Assembly (NCBI RefSeq): GCF_000473225.1
Contig: NZ_KI421509.1
Coordinates: 3,056,868 to 3,120,867 of the forward strand
From: Sedimentitalea nanhaiensis DSM 24252
GTDB lineage: Bacteria > Pseudomonadota > Alphaproteobacteria > Rhodobacterales > Rhodobacteraceae
Length of the DNA stretch: 64,000 nt
Reading direction: 5' to 3'
Shown here: positions 26,222 through 35,991 of the stretch, piece after piece
How the letters are laid out: every line of letters starts with the position of its first letter
Position numbering within the stretch: position 1 is the stretch's first letter
The notes under the pieces: model-generated
What the model was told of the DNA's origin: nothing
Seen by the model: only the letters and a program-made list of their open reading frames with translations
The model's database searches: none
Translations under genes and position numbers: made by a program

Positions 26222-27364
26222 ATGCCCACTGACCCAGTTGATCTGACTGCGCGCCTGATCCAATGCCCATCGGTCACGCCCAATGAAGGCGGGGCATTGG
26301 AACTGCTGGAGCGTGAACTGACCGTGGCCGGATTCGACTGTACCCGCGTGGACCGCGGCGGAGTCAGTAATCTGTTGGCGCGTTGGGGGGCCAAGGGGCA
26401 CGCCCGCACATTCGGCTTTAACGGCCATACCGATGTGGTGCCGTTGGGCGACGAAGCGGCGTGGACCATGCCGCCCTTCGGAGCCAAGGTGAAAGGCGGC
26501 GTCCTATATGGGCGCGGTGCGAGCGACATGAAATCCGGGGTTGCCGCCTTTGTCGCCGCAGCAATCGATTTCACCCGTGGCACGCCGCCGGACGGGGCCA
26601 TCATTCTGGCCATCACCGGGGATGAAGAGGGCGATGCAGTCGACGGCACCGCCGCCCTTCTGGATCACATGCAATCCACCGGCGAAGCAATGTCAGTGTG
26701 CCTGGTGGGCGAGCCGACCTGCCCTGAAACCATGGGTGAGATGATCAAGATCGGCCGACGCGGCTCGATGACCGCCTGGTTCACGGTGATCGGCGTGCAG
26801 GGGCATTCTGCCTATCCACATCGCGCCAACAACCCGTTGCCCGCGATGGCACGGTTGATGGACCGGCTGGCCAGTCACACACTGGATGGCGGCACCGAAC
26901 ATTTTGATGCCTCGACTCTCGCCGTTGTGTCGATCGATACTGGTAACGCGGCCACAAACGTGATCCCCGCGCAATGTCGCGGCACAGTCAACATCCGCTT
27001 CAACGATGCCCATACCGGGGCGGACCTCTCGGCCTGGCTGCGGGCGCAGGCGGACGCGGTCGCAGCCGAATTCGGGGTCGAGGTCGGCATGACGATCAAA
27101 ATCTCGGGCGAGAGCTTTTTGACCCCGCCGGGCGCGTTGTCTGACCTTGTGGCGGGCGCGGTTCAGGCCGAAACCGGGGTGCAACCGGTGCTGTCGACCA
27201 CGGGGGGCACCTCGGATGCGCGGTTCGTCAAGGATCATTGCCCGGTTGTGGAATTCGGGCTTGTGGGCCAGACCATGCATCAGGTCGACGAACGGGTCGA
27301 GGTGGCGCATATCCATCAGCTCAAGGCGATTTACAGCCGTATTCTGGGGGATTATTTCGCCTGA
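26222..27364 (+). CDS. dapE: Succinyl-diaminopimelate desuccinylase
   Basis: A 380-residue M20-family metallohydrolase that frees L,L-diaminopimelate from its N-succinyl form. Metal ligands and catalytic residues are visible: [12 protein letters not shown] (His, Asp), [10 protein letters not shown] (bridging Asp), ITGDEEGDA (catalytic Glu), [11 protein letters not shown], and the dimerisation-domain [23 protein letters not shown] precedes ATG 26222. It acts after DapD (with DapC) in the same lysine/peptidoglycan precursor route. Confidence 0.96.
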   Translation: MPTDPVDLTARLIQCPSVTPNEGGALELLERELTVAGFDCTRVDRGGVSNLLARWGAKGHARTFGFNGHTDVVPLGDEAAWTMPPFGAKVKGGVLYGRGASDMKSGVAAFVAAAIDFTRGTPPDGAIILAITGDEEGDAVDGTAALLDHMQSTGEAMSVCLVGEPTCPETMGEMIKIGRRGSMTAWFTVIGVQGHSAYPHRANNPLPAMARLMDRLASHTLDGGTEHFDASTLAVVSIDTGNAATNVIPAQCRGTVNIRFNDAHTGADLSAWLRAQADAVAAEFGVEVGMTIKISGESFLTPPGALSDLVAGAVQAETGVQPVLSTTGGTSDARFVKDHCPVVEFGLVGQTMHQVDERVEVAHIHQLKAIYSRILGDYFA

Positions 27365-27441
27365 CCGGAAAACGCCGCGCACAGGCGGCCGCTGTCACTT
27401 TTGCCGATGACGCAACCGCAGTGGCATGGTAGGTCGGAGCC

Positions 27442-29721
27442 ATGACGCGCATTCCCAGCAAGGCCGAAATTCTCGACTGGATCTCGGCCAACCCGACCCA
27501 AACCAACAAACGCGATATTGCCAAGGCTTTTGGCATCAAGGGGTCGGACCGTATCGACCTCAAGCGGATCCTCAAGGAACTTGAAGTCGAGGGCCATCTC
27601 GCCCGGCGCAAGCGATCCTATGGCGACCCGGAACGGTTGCCGCCGGTGAGCGTGTTGCAGATCAAAGAGCCCGATGCCGATGGCGATCTGTTCGCGCGTC
27701 CGTTGGAATGGCATGGCGAGGGGGTCGAGCCGATCGTGCTGGTGGTGCCGCGTGCCTCTGATCCCGCCCTGGGGCAGGGCGACCGGATTCTGGCCCGTCT
27801 TACCGTGGTGACCGCCGAGGATCACAATTACGAAGCCCGGCTGATCCGGCGCATCGGCACCAACCCGAAACGCATTCTGGGTGTGTTCCGCAAAGGTGCG
27901 GAAGGTGGGCGTATTGTTCCCATCGACAAGGCGCAGGGCATTGAATGGACAGTGGCCGAGGACAACCGTTTCGGCGCCAGGGATGGCGAGCTGGTCGAGG
28001 CCGAACAGGCCGGCCCGAAACAGCGCATGGGCCTGCCGCGTGCGCGCATTGTCAACCGACTGGGTGATCCCAGTGCGCCGCGCGCGGTGTCGCTGATTGC
28101 CATCCACCAACACGGCATCCCGGACCAGTTTCCGGATGACGTCATCGCCGAGGCCGACGGCTGCACGCCGCAGGGGCTGAACGGGCGCGAAGACCTGCGG
28201 GACATGCCGCTGATCACCATCGATCCGGCGGATGCGCGCGACCATGACGATGCCTGTTTCGCGCAGGCCGATGACGACCCCAAGAACCCCGATGGCCACG
28301 TTGTCTGGGTGGCGATTGCCGATGTCGCAGCCTATGTGCGTCCCGGTGGCGCGCTGGACCGCGAGGCCCGCAAACGTGGCAATTCCAGCTATTTTCCCGA
28401 CCGCGTGGTGCCCATGCTGCCCGACAGACTGTCCGGGGATCTGTGTTCGCTGCACGAGGGCGTGCCGCGCGCCTGCATCACAGTGCGCATGCAACTGGAC
28501 AAGGATGGCAACAAGATCGGGCATCGCTTTGTGCGCGGGCTTATGCGCTCGGTCGCGTCGCTGCATTACGGCGAGGTGCAAGAGGCCATTGACGGCACCC
28601 CGAACGATCGCACCGGCCCCTTGTTGGATGCGGTTCTGAAACCGCTCTACGCCGCCTACGCGGTCTTGGCCCGCGCCCGTGACGCGCGTCAGCCACTGGA
28701 TCTGGACCTGCCCGAACGTCGGATCGTACTGGACGAGGACGGTACCGTGACCTCGGTCAGTTTCCGCGAACGGCTGGACGCGCACCGGCTGATCGAGGAA
28801 TTCATGATCCTGGCCAATGTCTCGGCGGCTGAAACGCTGATCGCCAAACGTTCGCCGCTGCTGTTTCGGGTGCACGAAGAGCCATCGCCCGAGAAATTAG
28901 ACAGTCTGCGCGAGGTGGCCCAGGCCGCCGGGTATAATCTCGCCAAGGGGCAGGTGCTGCAGACTCGGCACCTGAACGCCCTGCTGCGGGCCGCCGAGGG
29001 CAGCGACAATGACGAACTGATCAACATGTCGACCCTGCGTTCGATGACGCAGGCCTATTACAGCCCGGAGAATTTCGGCCATTTCGGCCTTGCCTTGCAA
29101 CATTACGCGCATTTCACCTCGCCGATCCGGCGCTATGCCGACCTGATCGTGCACCGGGGGCTGATTACGGCGCATGGTTGGGGTGCGGAAACTGTCGGCG
29201 GGGGGAGACCCAAGGACGGCCTGTCGGTCGAAGATATCGACCGGTTGGAGCGCACCGCCGAGCAGATTTCGGACACTGAGCGCCGCTCGATGATGGCCGA
29301 ACGCGACACTACGGACCGCTATCTTGCCGCCTATCTGTCCGAACGTGTGGGCAATGAGTTCTCAGGTCGGATCAGCGGTATCGCCCGGTTCGGCGCATTC
29401 GTAAAGCTGGACGAGACCGGGGCTGACGGGCTGATCCCGGTCCGCTCGCTGGGGCGCGAATATTTCCATTTCGACCGCGAAGCGGGCACTCTGATGGGGG
29501 CCGATACCGGGTTTATCATCGGCATCGGCCAACGTGTCACCGTGCGCCTGGCCCAGGCCACGCCGGTCACCGGCGGGCTGGAACTGGAGCTGCTCACGGT
29601 CGAGGACAAGCCCATGCCAAAGGGCCAGTCCCCTGCCGGTCGCAGCCCGCGCCGCAAGGCCGTGCGCGGAAAACGCAAAACCGACAAGATCAAACGCAAG
29701 GTCGCCCGCAGGCGCAAATGA
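27442..29721 (+). CDS. rnr: Ribonuclease R
   Basis: A 759-residue 3'-to-5' exoribonuclease of the RNB family that degrades structured RNA. An N-terminal winged helix (RIPSKAEILDWISANP...) and cold-shock domain precede the RNB catalytic core with DPADARDHDDA (metal-binding aspartates) and YAHFTSPIRRYADLIVHRG; a C-terminal S1 domain (GRISGIARFGAFVKLDETGADG) and a Lys/Arg-rich tail follow. The arrangement and length are typical. A perfect 16-bp inverted repeat that can serve as terminator lies just downstream. Confidence 0.96.
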   Translation: MTRIPSKAEILDWISANPTQTNKRDIAKAFGIKGSDRIDLKRILKELEVEGHLARRKRSYGDPERLPPVSVLQIKEPDADGDLFARPLEWHGEGVEPIVLVVPRASDPALGQGDRILARLTVVTAEDHNYEARLIRRIGTNPKRILGVFRKGAEGGRIVPIDKAQGIEWTVAEDNRFGARDGELVEAEQAGPKQRMGLPRARIVNRLGDPSAPRAVSLIAIHQHGIPDQFPDDVIAEADGCTPQGLNGREDLRDMPLITIDPADARDHDDACFAQADDDPKNPDGHVVWVAIADVAAYVRPGGALDREARKRGNSSYFPDRVVPMLPDRLSGDLCSLHEGVPRACITVRMQLDKDGNKIGHRFVRGLMRSVASLHYGEVQEAIDGTPNDRTGPLLDAVLKPLYAAYAVLARARDARQPLDLDLPERRIVLDEDGTVTSVSFRERLDAHRLIEEFMILANVSAAETLIAKRSPLLFRVHEEPSPEKLDSLREVAQAAGYNLAKGQVLQTRHLNALLRAAEGSDNDELINMSTLRSMTQAYYSPENFGHFGLALQHYAHFTSPIRRYADLIVHRGLITAHGWGAETVGGGRPKDGLSVEDIDRLERTAEQISDTERRSMMAERDTTDRYLAAYLSERVGNEFSGRISGIARFGAFVKLDETGADGLIPVRSLGREYFHFDREAGTLMGADTGFIIGIGQRVTVRLAQATPVTGGLELELLTVEDKPMPKGQSPAGRSPRRKAVRGKRKTDKIKRKVARRRK

Positions 29722-29736
29722 CGGCGATGTGCGCCT

Positions 29737-29785
29737 GCCACGCAAAAGCCCGCCACAGGAAATCTGCGCCGGGCTTTTGCGTGGC
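29737..29785. terminator. Bidirectional terminator candidate between rnr and aldehyde dehydrogenase genes
   Basis: GCCACGCAAAAGCCCG (29737-29752) and CGGGCTTTTGCGTGGC (29770-29785) are perfect 16-bp complements around a 17-base loop. A4/T4 tracts lie inside the stem, so both strands could terminate. The two flanking genes converge here. Confidence 0.75.
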
Positions 29786-29804
29786 GAACGATTCCAGCGG
29801 TGCG

Positions 29805-29912
29805 CTTAGAGTATTTCGACTTAAACCTGTATCACCTATCACGGCCTGAAAACAAAGATTTCAACGCGATAGGTGATACCCGATGACACAATTTAAAGTC
29901 GAAACGCTTTAG
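29805..29912. repeat. Imperfect palindromic intergenic element (MITE-like)
   Basis: A nested inverted repeat spans about 108 bases: the inner arms GTATCACCTATC (29829-29840) and GATAGGTGATAC (29868-29879) are perfect; the outer arms TTTCGACTTAAA (29814-29825) and TTTAAAGTCGAAA (29892-29904) differ by one base. The ends resemble CTAAAGCGTTTCGAC, a motif I recall recurring in Rhodobacterales intergenic regions. The right end supplies the stop codon of the aldehyde dehydrogenase gene. Confidence 0.6.
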
Positions 29913-31348
29913 TCGACGGTCCAGCCGCTGACGGCTTTGACCTCAAGGAAATCTTCTATGCCAAACATGCCGCCTTCGCGGCCATTGCCGGATTGCTTCA
30001 TGCCACCAAATGGAGATCCGGCGCTGCGGGGCTTGCCATTCATTTCCACCATGCCCGACCGCAGCGCGCGCGCCATGCGATTGGCGCGGGTGCCATCCTG
30101 GGTCTGGACATAGTTGGTCAGACCATAGGGCGTGTCGTTTGCGATCTCGATCGCTTCTTCCTCGGTGTCAAACGGGATCATGGACAGCACAGGGCCAAAG
30201 ATCTCTTCACGCGCGATGGTCATTTGGTTGTTCACGTCGGCAAACACCGTCGGCTTGACATAGAACCCCTTGTTCAGCCCGTCTGGCCGACCGGTGCCGC
30301 CCGCGACCAGCCGCGCCCCCTCGTCGATGCCCTTCTGGATCAGATCCTGGATCTTGCCCCATTGCACATCGTTGACCACCGGACCGATATGGCGGCCTTC
30401 GTCATGGGCGTTGCCGACCGTGACCGCCTTGGCGACTTCGGCAGCGGTTTCGACCGCCTGGTCATAGATATCGCGTTGCACCAGCATCCGGCTGGGCGCG
30501 TTACATGATTGGCCGGTGTTGTTCATCATGTGCAGCACGCCGCGCTTGATCGCTTTGTCGTCGGCATCGGCAAAGACGACATTGGCCCCTTTGCCGCCCA
30601 GTTCCAGATGCACCTTCTTCAACGTATCGGCGGCGGATTTGGAAATTGCCGTGCCAGCGCGGGTCGAGCCGGTAAAGCTGACCATATCAACATCCGGATG
30701 TGCGCTCAGCTGGCTGCCGACGCCTGCTCCATCGCCATTGACCAGGTTGAACACCCCGGCCGGAAAGCCCGCCTCGTGCATCATCTCGGCAAAGACCATC
30801 GCGTTCAGCGGGCTTTGCTCGGACGGCTTCAGGACCATCGTGCAGCCTGCAATCGCCGCCGCCCCAACCTTGAGCGTGATCTGATTCATCGGCCAGTTCC
30901 AGGGCGTGATCAGGGCCGCGACGCCAACCGCCTCGTGGATGATGCGGTCGTTGGGGGCGTGATCGCCCAGAGGGCGGTCGAATTCGAACGCCTTGGCGGC
31001 CTTGATGAAGTTGCTGAGATGCCAGGCACCGGCGCCGACCTGCTGGCTGCGCGCCATGTCGATCGGGGCTCCCATCTCGGCGCTCATCGCCTGGGCCAGA
31101 TCCTCGGTACGGGTCTGGTAGACCTCGATCAGTTTTTCAACCAGCGCGATGCGTTCGCCAACCGGTGTCGCCATCCAACCGGGCAGCGCAGCCCTGGCGG
31201 CGGCAACTGCGGCGTTGGTGTCGGCCTCGCCCCCCAGCGAGATCACGGCACAGGGTTCTTCAGTCGACGGGTCGATCACCTCGAAATCATTCGTCTGCGC
31301 CGGGGCCACCCATTGCCCGTTGATGTAAAAATCGCGTTTCTCGATCAT
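29909..31348 (-). CDS. NAD(P)-dependent aldehyde dehydrogenase
   Basis: A 479-residue aldehyde dehydrogenase. The catalytic cysteine lies in NNTGQSCNAPSRML, the general-base Glu in HLELGGKGANVV, the oxyanion Asn in ITPWNWPMNQ, and the dinucleotide motif is FTGSTRAG. It oxidises aldehydes to acids; the natural substrate is not clear from sequence. ATG 31348 gives the usual N-terminus (KRDFYINGQWVAP); the longer frame is unsupported. The stop TAA (29909-29911) lies in the end of a palindromic element. It is transcribed divergently from the peroxiredoxin gene. Confidence 0.92.
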   Translation of the reverse strand: MIEKRDFYINGQWVAPAQTNDFEVIDPSTEEPCAVISLGGEADTNAAVAAARAALPGWMATPVGERIALVEKLIEVYQTRTEDLAQAMSAEMGAPIDMARSQQVGAGAWHLSNFIKAAKAFEFDRPLGDHAPNDRIIHEAVGVAALITPWNWPMNQITLKVGAAAIAGCTMVLKPSEQSPLNAMVFAEMMHEAGFPAGVFNLVNGDGAGVGSQLSAHPDVDMVSFTGSTRAGTAISKSAADTLKKVHLELGGKGANVVFADADDKAIKRGVLHMMNNTGQSCNAPSRMLVQRDIYDQAVETAAEVAKAVTVGNAHDEGRHIGPVVNDVQWGKIQDLIQKGIDEGARLVAGGTGRPDGLNKGFYVKPTVFADVNNQMTIAREEIFGPVLSMIPFDTEEEAIEIANDTPYGLTNYVQTQDGTRANRMARALRSGMVEMNGKPRSAGSPFGGMKQSGNGREGGMFGIEDFLEVKAVSGWTVD

Positions 31349-31375
31349 GGTTCGATCTCCCGTATCTGCCACTGT

Positions 31376-31393
31376 CCCGACCGGACGGTCGGG
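31376..31393. promoter_or_regulatory. Palindrome between aldehyde dehydrogenase and peroxiredoxin genes
   Basis: CCCGACCG-GA-CGGTCGGG (31376-31393) is an 8+2+8 inverted repeat. It lies 28 bases before the aldehyde dehydrogenase start and in the shared divergent promoter region, fitting an operator for a common regulator. No known binding consensus was recognised. Confidence 0.45.
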
Positions 31394-31519
31394 GATTCGC
31401 GGCACTCTGTCACTGCTGTGCAAGCAGAGCAAGAGAGGGGATGTAACAGAGCCGCGATAGGACTATTTTGGCTCTGACGCCGAGTCGTCACGGATTTTAC
31501 TGACTAAAGGAAGAACAAT

Positions 31520-32170
31520 ATGGGTTTGCGCATCAACGATACGGTTCCGAATTTCACCGCCGAAACGGATCAGGGCACGATCCAGTTCCACGACTGGATC
31601 GGCGACAGCTGGGCGATCTTGTTCAGCCACCCCAAAGATTTCACTCCGGTCTGTACCACGGAATTCTCGGCTGTCGCTCAGCTGGCCGAGGAATGGAAAA
31701 GCCGCAACACCAAGGTGATCGGGGTATCGGTCGACGGTGTCGAGGACCACAAGAAGTGGAAGGGCGACATCGAGAAATACGGCAACGCAGCCGCCGGTTT
31801 CCCGATCATTGCCGACGAGGGGCTGGCTGTGTCCAAGGCGTTCGACATGCTGCCCGCCGAGGCCTATCTGCCCGATGGCCGCACCCCTGCCGACAGCGCC
31901 ACGGTGCGGTCGGTTTTCATCATCGGGCCGGACAAGCAACTGAAACTGTCGATGACCTACCCGATGACGGTGGGGCGTAACTTTGCCGAGATCCTGCGTG
32001 CGCTGGATGGGCTTCAGATGTCGGACAAGGGCGTTGCCACCCCCGCCAACTGGGTGCCTGGCCAAGATGTCATCATCCCGCCCTCGGTCAGCGACGCGGA
32101 TGCCAAGGAAAAGTTTGGCGAATTCGAGACGATCTTTCCCTATCTGCGCAAGACCAAAGCCCCGGCCTAG
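31520..32170 (+). CDS. 1-Cys peroxiredoxin (Prx6 type)
   Basis: A 216-residue peroxiredoxin that reduces peroxides with a single cysteine. Cys45 in PVCTTEF is the only cysteine in the protein, so no resolving cysteine is present and an external thiol is needed. The fold motif HPKDFTPVC and the C-terminal SDADAKEKFGEFETIFPYLR extension fit the Prx6 branch. A Shine-Dalgarno (AAGGAAG) precedes ATG 31520. It is divergent from the aldehyde dehydrogenase gene, and both could be a redox-stress response. Confidence 0.93.
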   Translation: MGLRINDTVPNFTAETDQGTIQFHDWIGDSWAILFSHPKDFTPVCTTEFSAVAQLAEEWKSRNTKVIGVSVDGVEDHKKWKGDIEKYGNAAAGFPIIADEGLAVSKAFDMLPAEAYLPDGRTPADSATVRSVFIIGPDKQLKLSMTYPMTVGRNFAEILRALDGLQMSDKGVATPANWVPGQDVIIPPSVSDADAKEKFGEFETIFPYLRKTKAPA

Positions 32171-32211
32171 GGCCAGTCAGCCGGGGGCGTTGACGCGTCC
32201 CCCTGGGGCAT

Positions 32212-32928
32212 TCACTGTTTCTGTGGGCGCAGGGCAACCTGCGCCCGATACCAGGCTCGGTTCAGTTCACGCAACAGTTTGCCCGCAGCGCGTGTCTTGA
32301 CCTGAATTGTTGAGCCGCCGATCTGATGCGCGACCTCGGCATTGCCGTTGGGCAGGATCGCGTGGATCGGCTGGCCGGTCACCCAGTGCATCTGCAACAG
32401 CGTGTCCACCGGACGGTCGATTGCGGCGGTCACCGCCAGCAGACGGGCGGCAGCGTGGCGCCCCACCACCTGACAGATGCATTGCAGCCCGATCACACGG
32501 GGCAGGATGAACTGCATGTCGCCCGCGCTGCCCAGGACCTGCGCCGGGGTTTCGCGTGCCTTGACTGGCAGGCGCACATACATGTCAACCGACCCGTGGC
32601 GGGCGACAAGATCCAACGCGGTGGCCAGTTTTTCGGGATCGACCTGCAAGTCATCCTCGGCGATCAGCGCCCAGTCCCAGCCCCGATCCACGATTGTTTG
32701 CCAGCAGCGCCGGTGGCTTTGGAACACCCCGATCTCGGCCGGGCGCAGGGGAAAGGGATAATGCGGCCGATGCAGGTTGCCGGGCAGGGTTGCGACATCT
32801 GGTATGCTCGTCTGATTGCGCCCGTCGACGGCCTCGATCAACTCGGCCTGGGGAAGCATGTCCCGCAAACGCTCTGCATTGGGTCGCCGGGCGATGCTGG
32901 AGGACATGTGAATGATAAGCGACCGCAT
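32212..32928 (-). CDS. Glycosyltransferase family 25 protein
   Basis: A 238-residue protein resembling GT25 enzymes of lipooligosaccharide synthesis. The N-terminus MRSLIIHMSSSIARRPNAERL, the EIGVFQSHRRCWQTIV segment and the ALIAEDDLQV motif (acidic EDD, metal and sugar-nucleotide site) are typical. GT25 members add galactose or related sugars to LPS or collagen-like acceptors; the donor here is unknown. It stands alone, with convergent peroxiredoxin on one side and the small exported protein on the other. Confidence 0.82.
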   Translation of the reverse strand: MRSLIIHMSSSIARRPNAERLRDMLPQAELIEAVDGRNQTSIPDVATLPGNLHRPHYPFPLRPAEIGVFQSHRRCWQTIVDRGWDWALIAEDDLQVDPEKLATALDLVARHGSVDMYVRLPVKARETPAQVLGSAGDMQFILPRVIGLQCICQVVGRHAAARLLAVTAAIDRPVDTLLQMHWVTGQPIHAILPNGNAEVAHQIGGSTIQVKTRAAGKLLRELNRAWYRAQVALRPQKQ

Positions 32929-33012
32929 GACTAGTGACTACAGCGGAAACAATCCCTTTGAAAGAGCATGTTGCATGTCCACCACGATCCTGTGGTTGCG
33001 CCGGTCTCGTGT

Positions 33013-33387
33013 CTATTTGACCGAGAACACCGGGCTTTTGTCGCCCTTGCCTTGCTGTCCGACCGAATAGAAATCACTGCCGTCGAAATAAACGGTCTGA
33101 CAGTCGGAGGGATATTCCTTTTTTCCGATGCGCAGGGCGCGGCAGTAATATCCCTTCTGCCAGTTCCATTTTCCTACGACTTTTCCACCCGGCGAAGAGC
33201 CCGTTATCGCGCCGTTGGGCTGCAGGACGAATGCACTTTTTCCACTCGCCAATGTCTTGCCAACAATTTTGCTATTGAAGTCGTCCGCCGATTTGATCCG
33301 TTTGAACCCCGCCGCGTCAGCGGGTGTCACGACTGCGGAAAATGCTGCGAGAACTGCAATCAAGAGAGATGTTTTGTGCAATGTCAT
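33013..33387 (-). CDS. Small exported protein of unknown function
   Basis: A 124-residue protein with a signal peptide (LLIAVLAAFSAVVTPADA, cleavage before AGFKR). The mature region carries GSSPGGKVVGKWNWQKGYYCRAL and DCQTVYFDGSDF, with two cysteines likely bonded. Homologues in Rhodobacterales are sometimes labelled dihydrodipicolinate reductase, which the sequence does not support since no dinucleotide-binding site is seen. Function unknown. It ends before pnp's terminator region on the same strand order. Confidence 0.7.
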   Translation of the reverse strand: MTLHKTSLLIAVLAAFSAVVTPADAAGFKRIKSADDFNSKIVGKTLASGKSAFVLQPNGAITGSSPGGKVVGKWNWQKGYYCRALRIGKKEYPSDCQTVYFDGSDFYSVGQQGKGDKSPVFSVK

Positions 33388-33450
33388 TTTTCAGTTTCCC
33401 TTGTGAAACTCCAGTTTCACCAATCCCGACAAATGATGACATGTTGCACG

Positions 33451-33479
33451 AAAAAGCCCCGGACACCAAATCCGGGGCT
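33451..33479 (-). terminator. Rho-independent terminator of pnp
   Basis: On the minus strand AGCCCCGGA and TCCGGGGCT (plus-strand 33455-33463 and 33471-33479) form a perfect 9-bp stem with a seven-base loop, followed by a T-run (AAAAA 33451-33455 on the plus strand). It lies 27 bases after the pnp stop. Confidence 0.9.
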
Positions 33480-33505
33480 CTTCCTTTGTCGGTTCAAGGC
33501 AACCG

Positions 33506-35638
33506 TTACTCGGCGGCTTCTTCTTTCTTCATCTCTTCGCCAGTCTCCTGGTCGATCATCTTCATCGACAGGCGCACTTTGCCGCGATCGTCAAATCCCA
33601 GCAGCTTGACCTTGACCTCCTGGCCTTCCTTCAGAACGTCCGAAGGATGGTTCAGGCGGCGGTTTTCGATCTGGGACACGTGGACCAGACCGTCGCGCTT
33701 GCCAAAGAAATTCACGAAGGCCCCGAAGTCGACGATCTTGACCACTTTGCCAGTATAAACCTTGCCTTCCTCCGGTTCGGCCACGATCGAATGGATCATG
33801 TCATAGGCCTTTTGGATGGCTTCGGCATTGGGCGAGGCGATCTTGATGATGCCGTCGTCGTTGATATCGACCTTTGCACCGGACACTTCGACGATCTCAC
33901 GGATCACCTTGCCGCCCGATCCGATGACTTCACGGATCTTGTCGGTCGGCACCTGCATGGTCTCGATGCGCGGCGCATGGATCGAGAAGTCCGCAGCGCC
34001 GGACAGCGCCTTGTTCATCTCGCCCAGGATATGGATGCGACCGGCCTTGGCCTGCTCAAGAGCTTTCTCCATGATCTCGGGTGTGATGCCCGCGATCTTG
34101 ATGTCCATCTGCAGGGAGGTGATGCCATTCTCGGTTCCCGCAACCTTGAAGTCCATGTCGCCGAGGTGGTCTTCGTCACCCAGGATGTCGGACAGGATCG
34201 CATAGGATCCGTCGTCTTCTAGGATCAGCCCCATGGCAACGCCAGCCACCGGTGCTTTCAGCGGCACGCCCGCATCCATCATCGACAGCGAGCCGCCACA
34301 GACCGACGCCATCGAGCTGGACCCGTTGGACTCAGTGATCTCGGACACCACGCGGATGGTATAGGGGAAGTCGGTGCTGGCCGGCAGAACCGCCTGCAAC
34401 GCCCGCCAGGCCAGCTTGCCATGGCCGATTTCGCGACGGCCCGGACCCATCACCCGGCCAACTTCACCAACCGAATAGGGCGGGAAGTTGTAGTGCAGCA
34501 GGAAGTTGGATTTGAAGTTGCCATGCAGCGCGTCGATGAACTGTTCGTCATCGCCGGTGCCCAGCGTGGTGACGACCAGCCCCTGGGTTTCCCCACGGGT
34601 GAACAGCGCCGAGCCGTGCGTGCGGGGCAGCAGACCGGTTTCGGCAACGATATCACGGATTTCATCGGTTTTGCGCCCGTCGATGCGCTTGCCGGTTTTA
34701 ACCACGTCACCGCGCAGAATGCCGGCTTCCAGCTTTTTCAGGGCGGACCCCAAATTGCTGTCTTCCTGCTGTTCTTCGCTCAGCTTGGACAGGATGCTCT
34801 CGCGTGCGGCGGCAACAGCGGCGGTGCGCTCCTGCTTGTCGGCGATGGCAAAGGCGGCCCGCATCTCGGTTTCGCCAGCGGCCTTCACGGCCTCGTACAG
34901 GTCAGAGTAATCCACCGGCTGGAAGTCAAACGGCTCTTTCGCCGCATCTTCGGCCAGAGCAATGATCAGGTCGATCACCGGCTGGATCTGCTCGTGGGCA
35001 AATTTCACAGCGCCCAGCATTTCGGCTTCGGACAGCTCATAGGCTTCGGACTCGACCATCATGACCGCGTCCTTGGTTCCGGCGACAACCAGATCCAGAC
35101 GCTGTTCCGGGTTCAGACGAAGGTCCTGCATGTCGTCTACGGTCGGATTCAGGACATAGTCCCCATCCTCAAAGCCCACGCGACAGCCGGCAATCGGCCC
35201 CATGAAAGGCGCGCCTGACAGCGTCAGCGCGGCGCTGGCGGCGATCATCGCAACCATGTCCGGGTCATTGACCAGATCGTGGGACAGCACGGTGCACATT
35301 ACCAGAACTTCGTTCTTGAAGCCGGGCACAAACAGCGGGCGGATCGGACGGTCGATCAGGCGCGCGGTCAGGGTCTCTTTTTCGGTCGGGCGCGCTTCGC
35401 GCTTAAAAAAGCCGCCAGGCACCTTGCCGGCAGCATAATATTTTTCCTGGTAATGCACCGTCAGCGGAAAGAAATCCTGTCCCGGTTTCTGCTTGCGGGC
35501 ATAGGTCACGTTGGCCATGACACTGGTTTCGCCCAAGGTTGCGATGACACTGCCATCGGCCTGACGGGCAACCTTACCCGTTTCCAGTGTCAGCGTCTCT
35601 TCGCCCCACTGCATCGACTTTGTCGTTACTTTAAACAT
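33506..35638 (-). CDS. pnp: Polynucleotide phosphorylase
   Basis: A 710-residue enzyme with two RNase PH-like domains, a KH domain (about residue 555-620: [24 protein letters not shown]) and an S1 domain (about 625-690: [29 protein letters not shown]), followed by an acidic Glu/Lys tail. It degrades RNA phosphorolytically from 3' to 5' and can add tails. The active-site FTRGETQ appears in the second half. The upstream leader contains two short hairpins. rpsO, often upstream, is not within this window next to pnp. Confidence 0.97.
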   Translation of the reverse strand: MFKVTTKSMQWGEETLTLETGKVARQADGSVIATLGETSVMANVTYARKQKPGQDFFPLTVHYQEKYYAAGKVPGGFFKREARPTEKETLTARLIDRPIRPLFVPGFKNEVLVMCTVLSHDLVNDPDMVAMIAASAALTLSGAPFMGPIAGCRVGFEDGDYVLNPTVDDMQDLRLNPEQRLDLVVAGTKDAVMMVESEAYELSEAEMLGAVKFAHEQIQPVIDLIIALAEDAAKEPFDFQPVDYSDLYEAVKAAGETEMRAAFAIADKQERTAAVAAARESILSKLSEEQQEDSNLGSALKKLEAGILRGDVVKTGKRIDGRKTDEIRDIVAETGLLPRTHGSALFTRGETQGLVVTTLGTGDDEQFIDALHGNFKSNFLLHYNFPPYSVGEVGRVMGPGRREIGHGKLAWRALQAVLPASTDFPYTIRVVSEITESNGSSSMASVCGGSLSMMDAGVPLKAPVAGVAMGLILEDDGSYAILSDILGDEDHLGDMDFKVAGTENGITSLQMDIKIAGITPEIMEKALEQAKAGRIHILGEMNKALSGAADFSIHAPRIETMQVPTDKIREVIGSGGKVIREIVEVSGAKVDINDDGIIKIASPNAEAIQKAYDMIHSIVAEPEEGKVYTGKVVKIVDFGAFVNFFGKRDGLVHVSQIENRRLNHPSDVLKEGQEVKVKLLGFDDRGKVRLSMKMIDQETGEEMKKEEAAE

Positions 35639-35663
35639 CTATCGTTTCCTGTATGCGAGCACT

Positions 35664-35709
35664 CCCGGCCCTCCGGGTCTCGCGTTTGAATGGCGGCCCC
35701 ATTGCCGCC
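35664..35709 (-). promoter_or_regulatory. Two short hairpins in the pnp leader; gene-free stretch 35639-35991
   Basis: CCCGG/CCGGG (35664-35668, 35673-35677) and GGCGGC/GCCGCC (35692-35697, 35704-35709) lie 26 and 54 bases upstream of the pnp start. In enterobacteria the pnp leader is processed by RNase III in autoregulation; whether that holds here is inference. The remainder of 35710-35991 holds no gene I can support, only the promoter region of the alpha/beta hydrolase. Confidence 0.35.
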
Positions 35710-35991
35710 GACCCCTTGTATCAATCCTTCACGGCACCGGGGTCCGGGCACCACGTCTCAGATTTCCGCGCATTACAGGAGTTTCGCAAAAATTGAAAGA
35801 GCGATATGCCCGAGGGGGTGTGCGATGGCCCTGTAACCGCAGCCATATCGGCCCAGCGGCGGCGGCGCGGCAGTTGCCTGCTGCAAGGGCGGTGTTACAC
35901 TGGCCATTCCACTCTGGTTGCGGCCGGATAATCATGATTGTGACGATCCGGTATCGCAGTCAGGCATGCCACGCATTTGGGGGAATTAACG

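Noticed and set aside
33013-33387. Dihydrodipicolinate reductase label for the small exported protein
   Set aside because: It has a signal peptide, 124 residues and no dinucleotide-binding motif.
35729-35935. 68-codon ORF on the minus strand between pnp and the alpha/beta hydrolase gene
   Set aside because: No SD, low-complexity Ala/Arg-rich product, no family resemblance, in a region that is probably leader and promoter.
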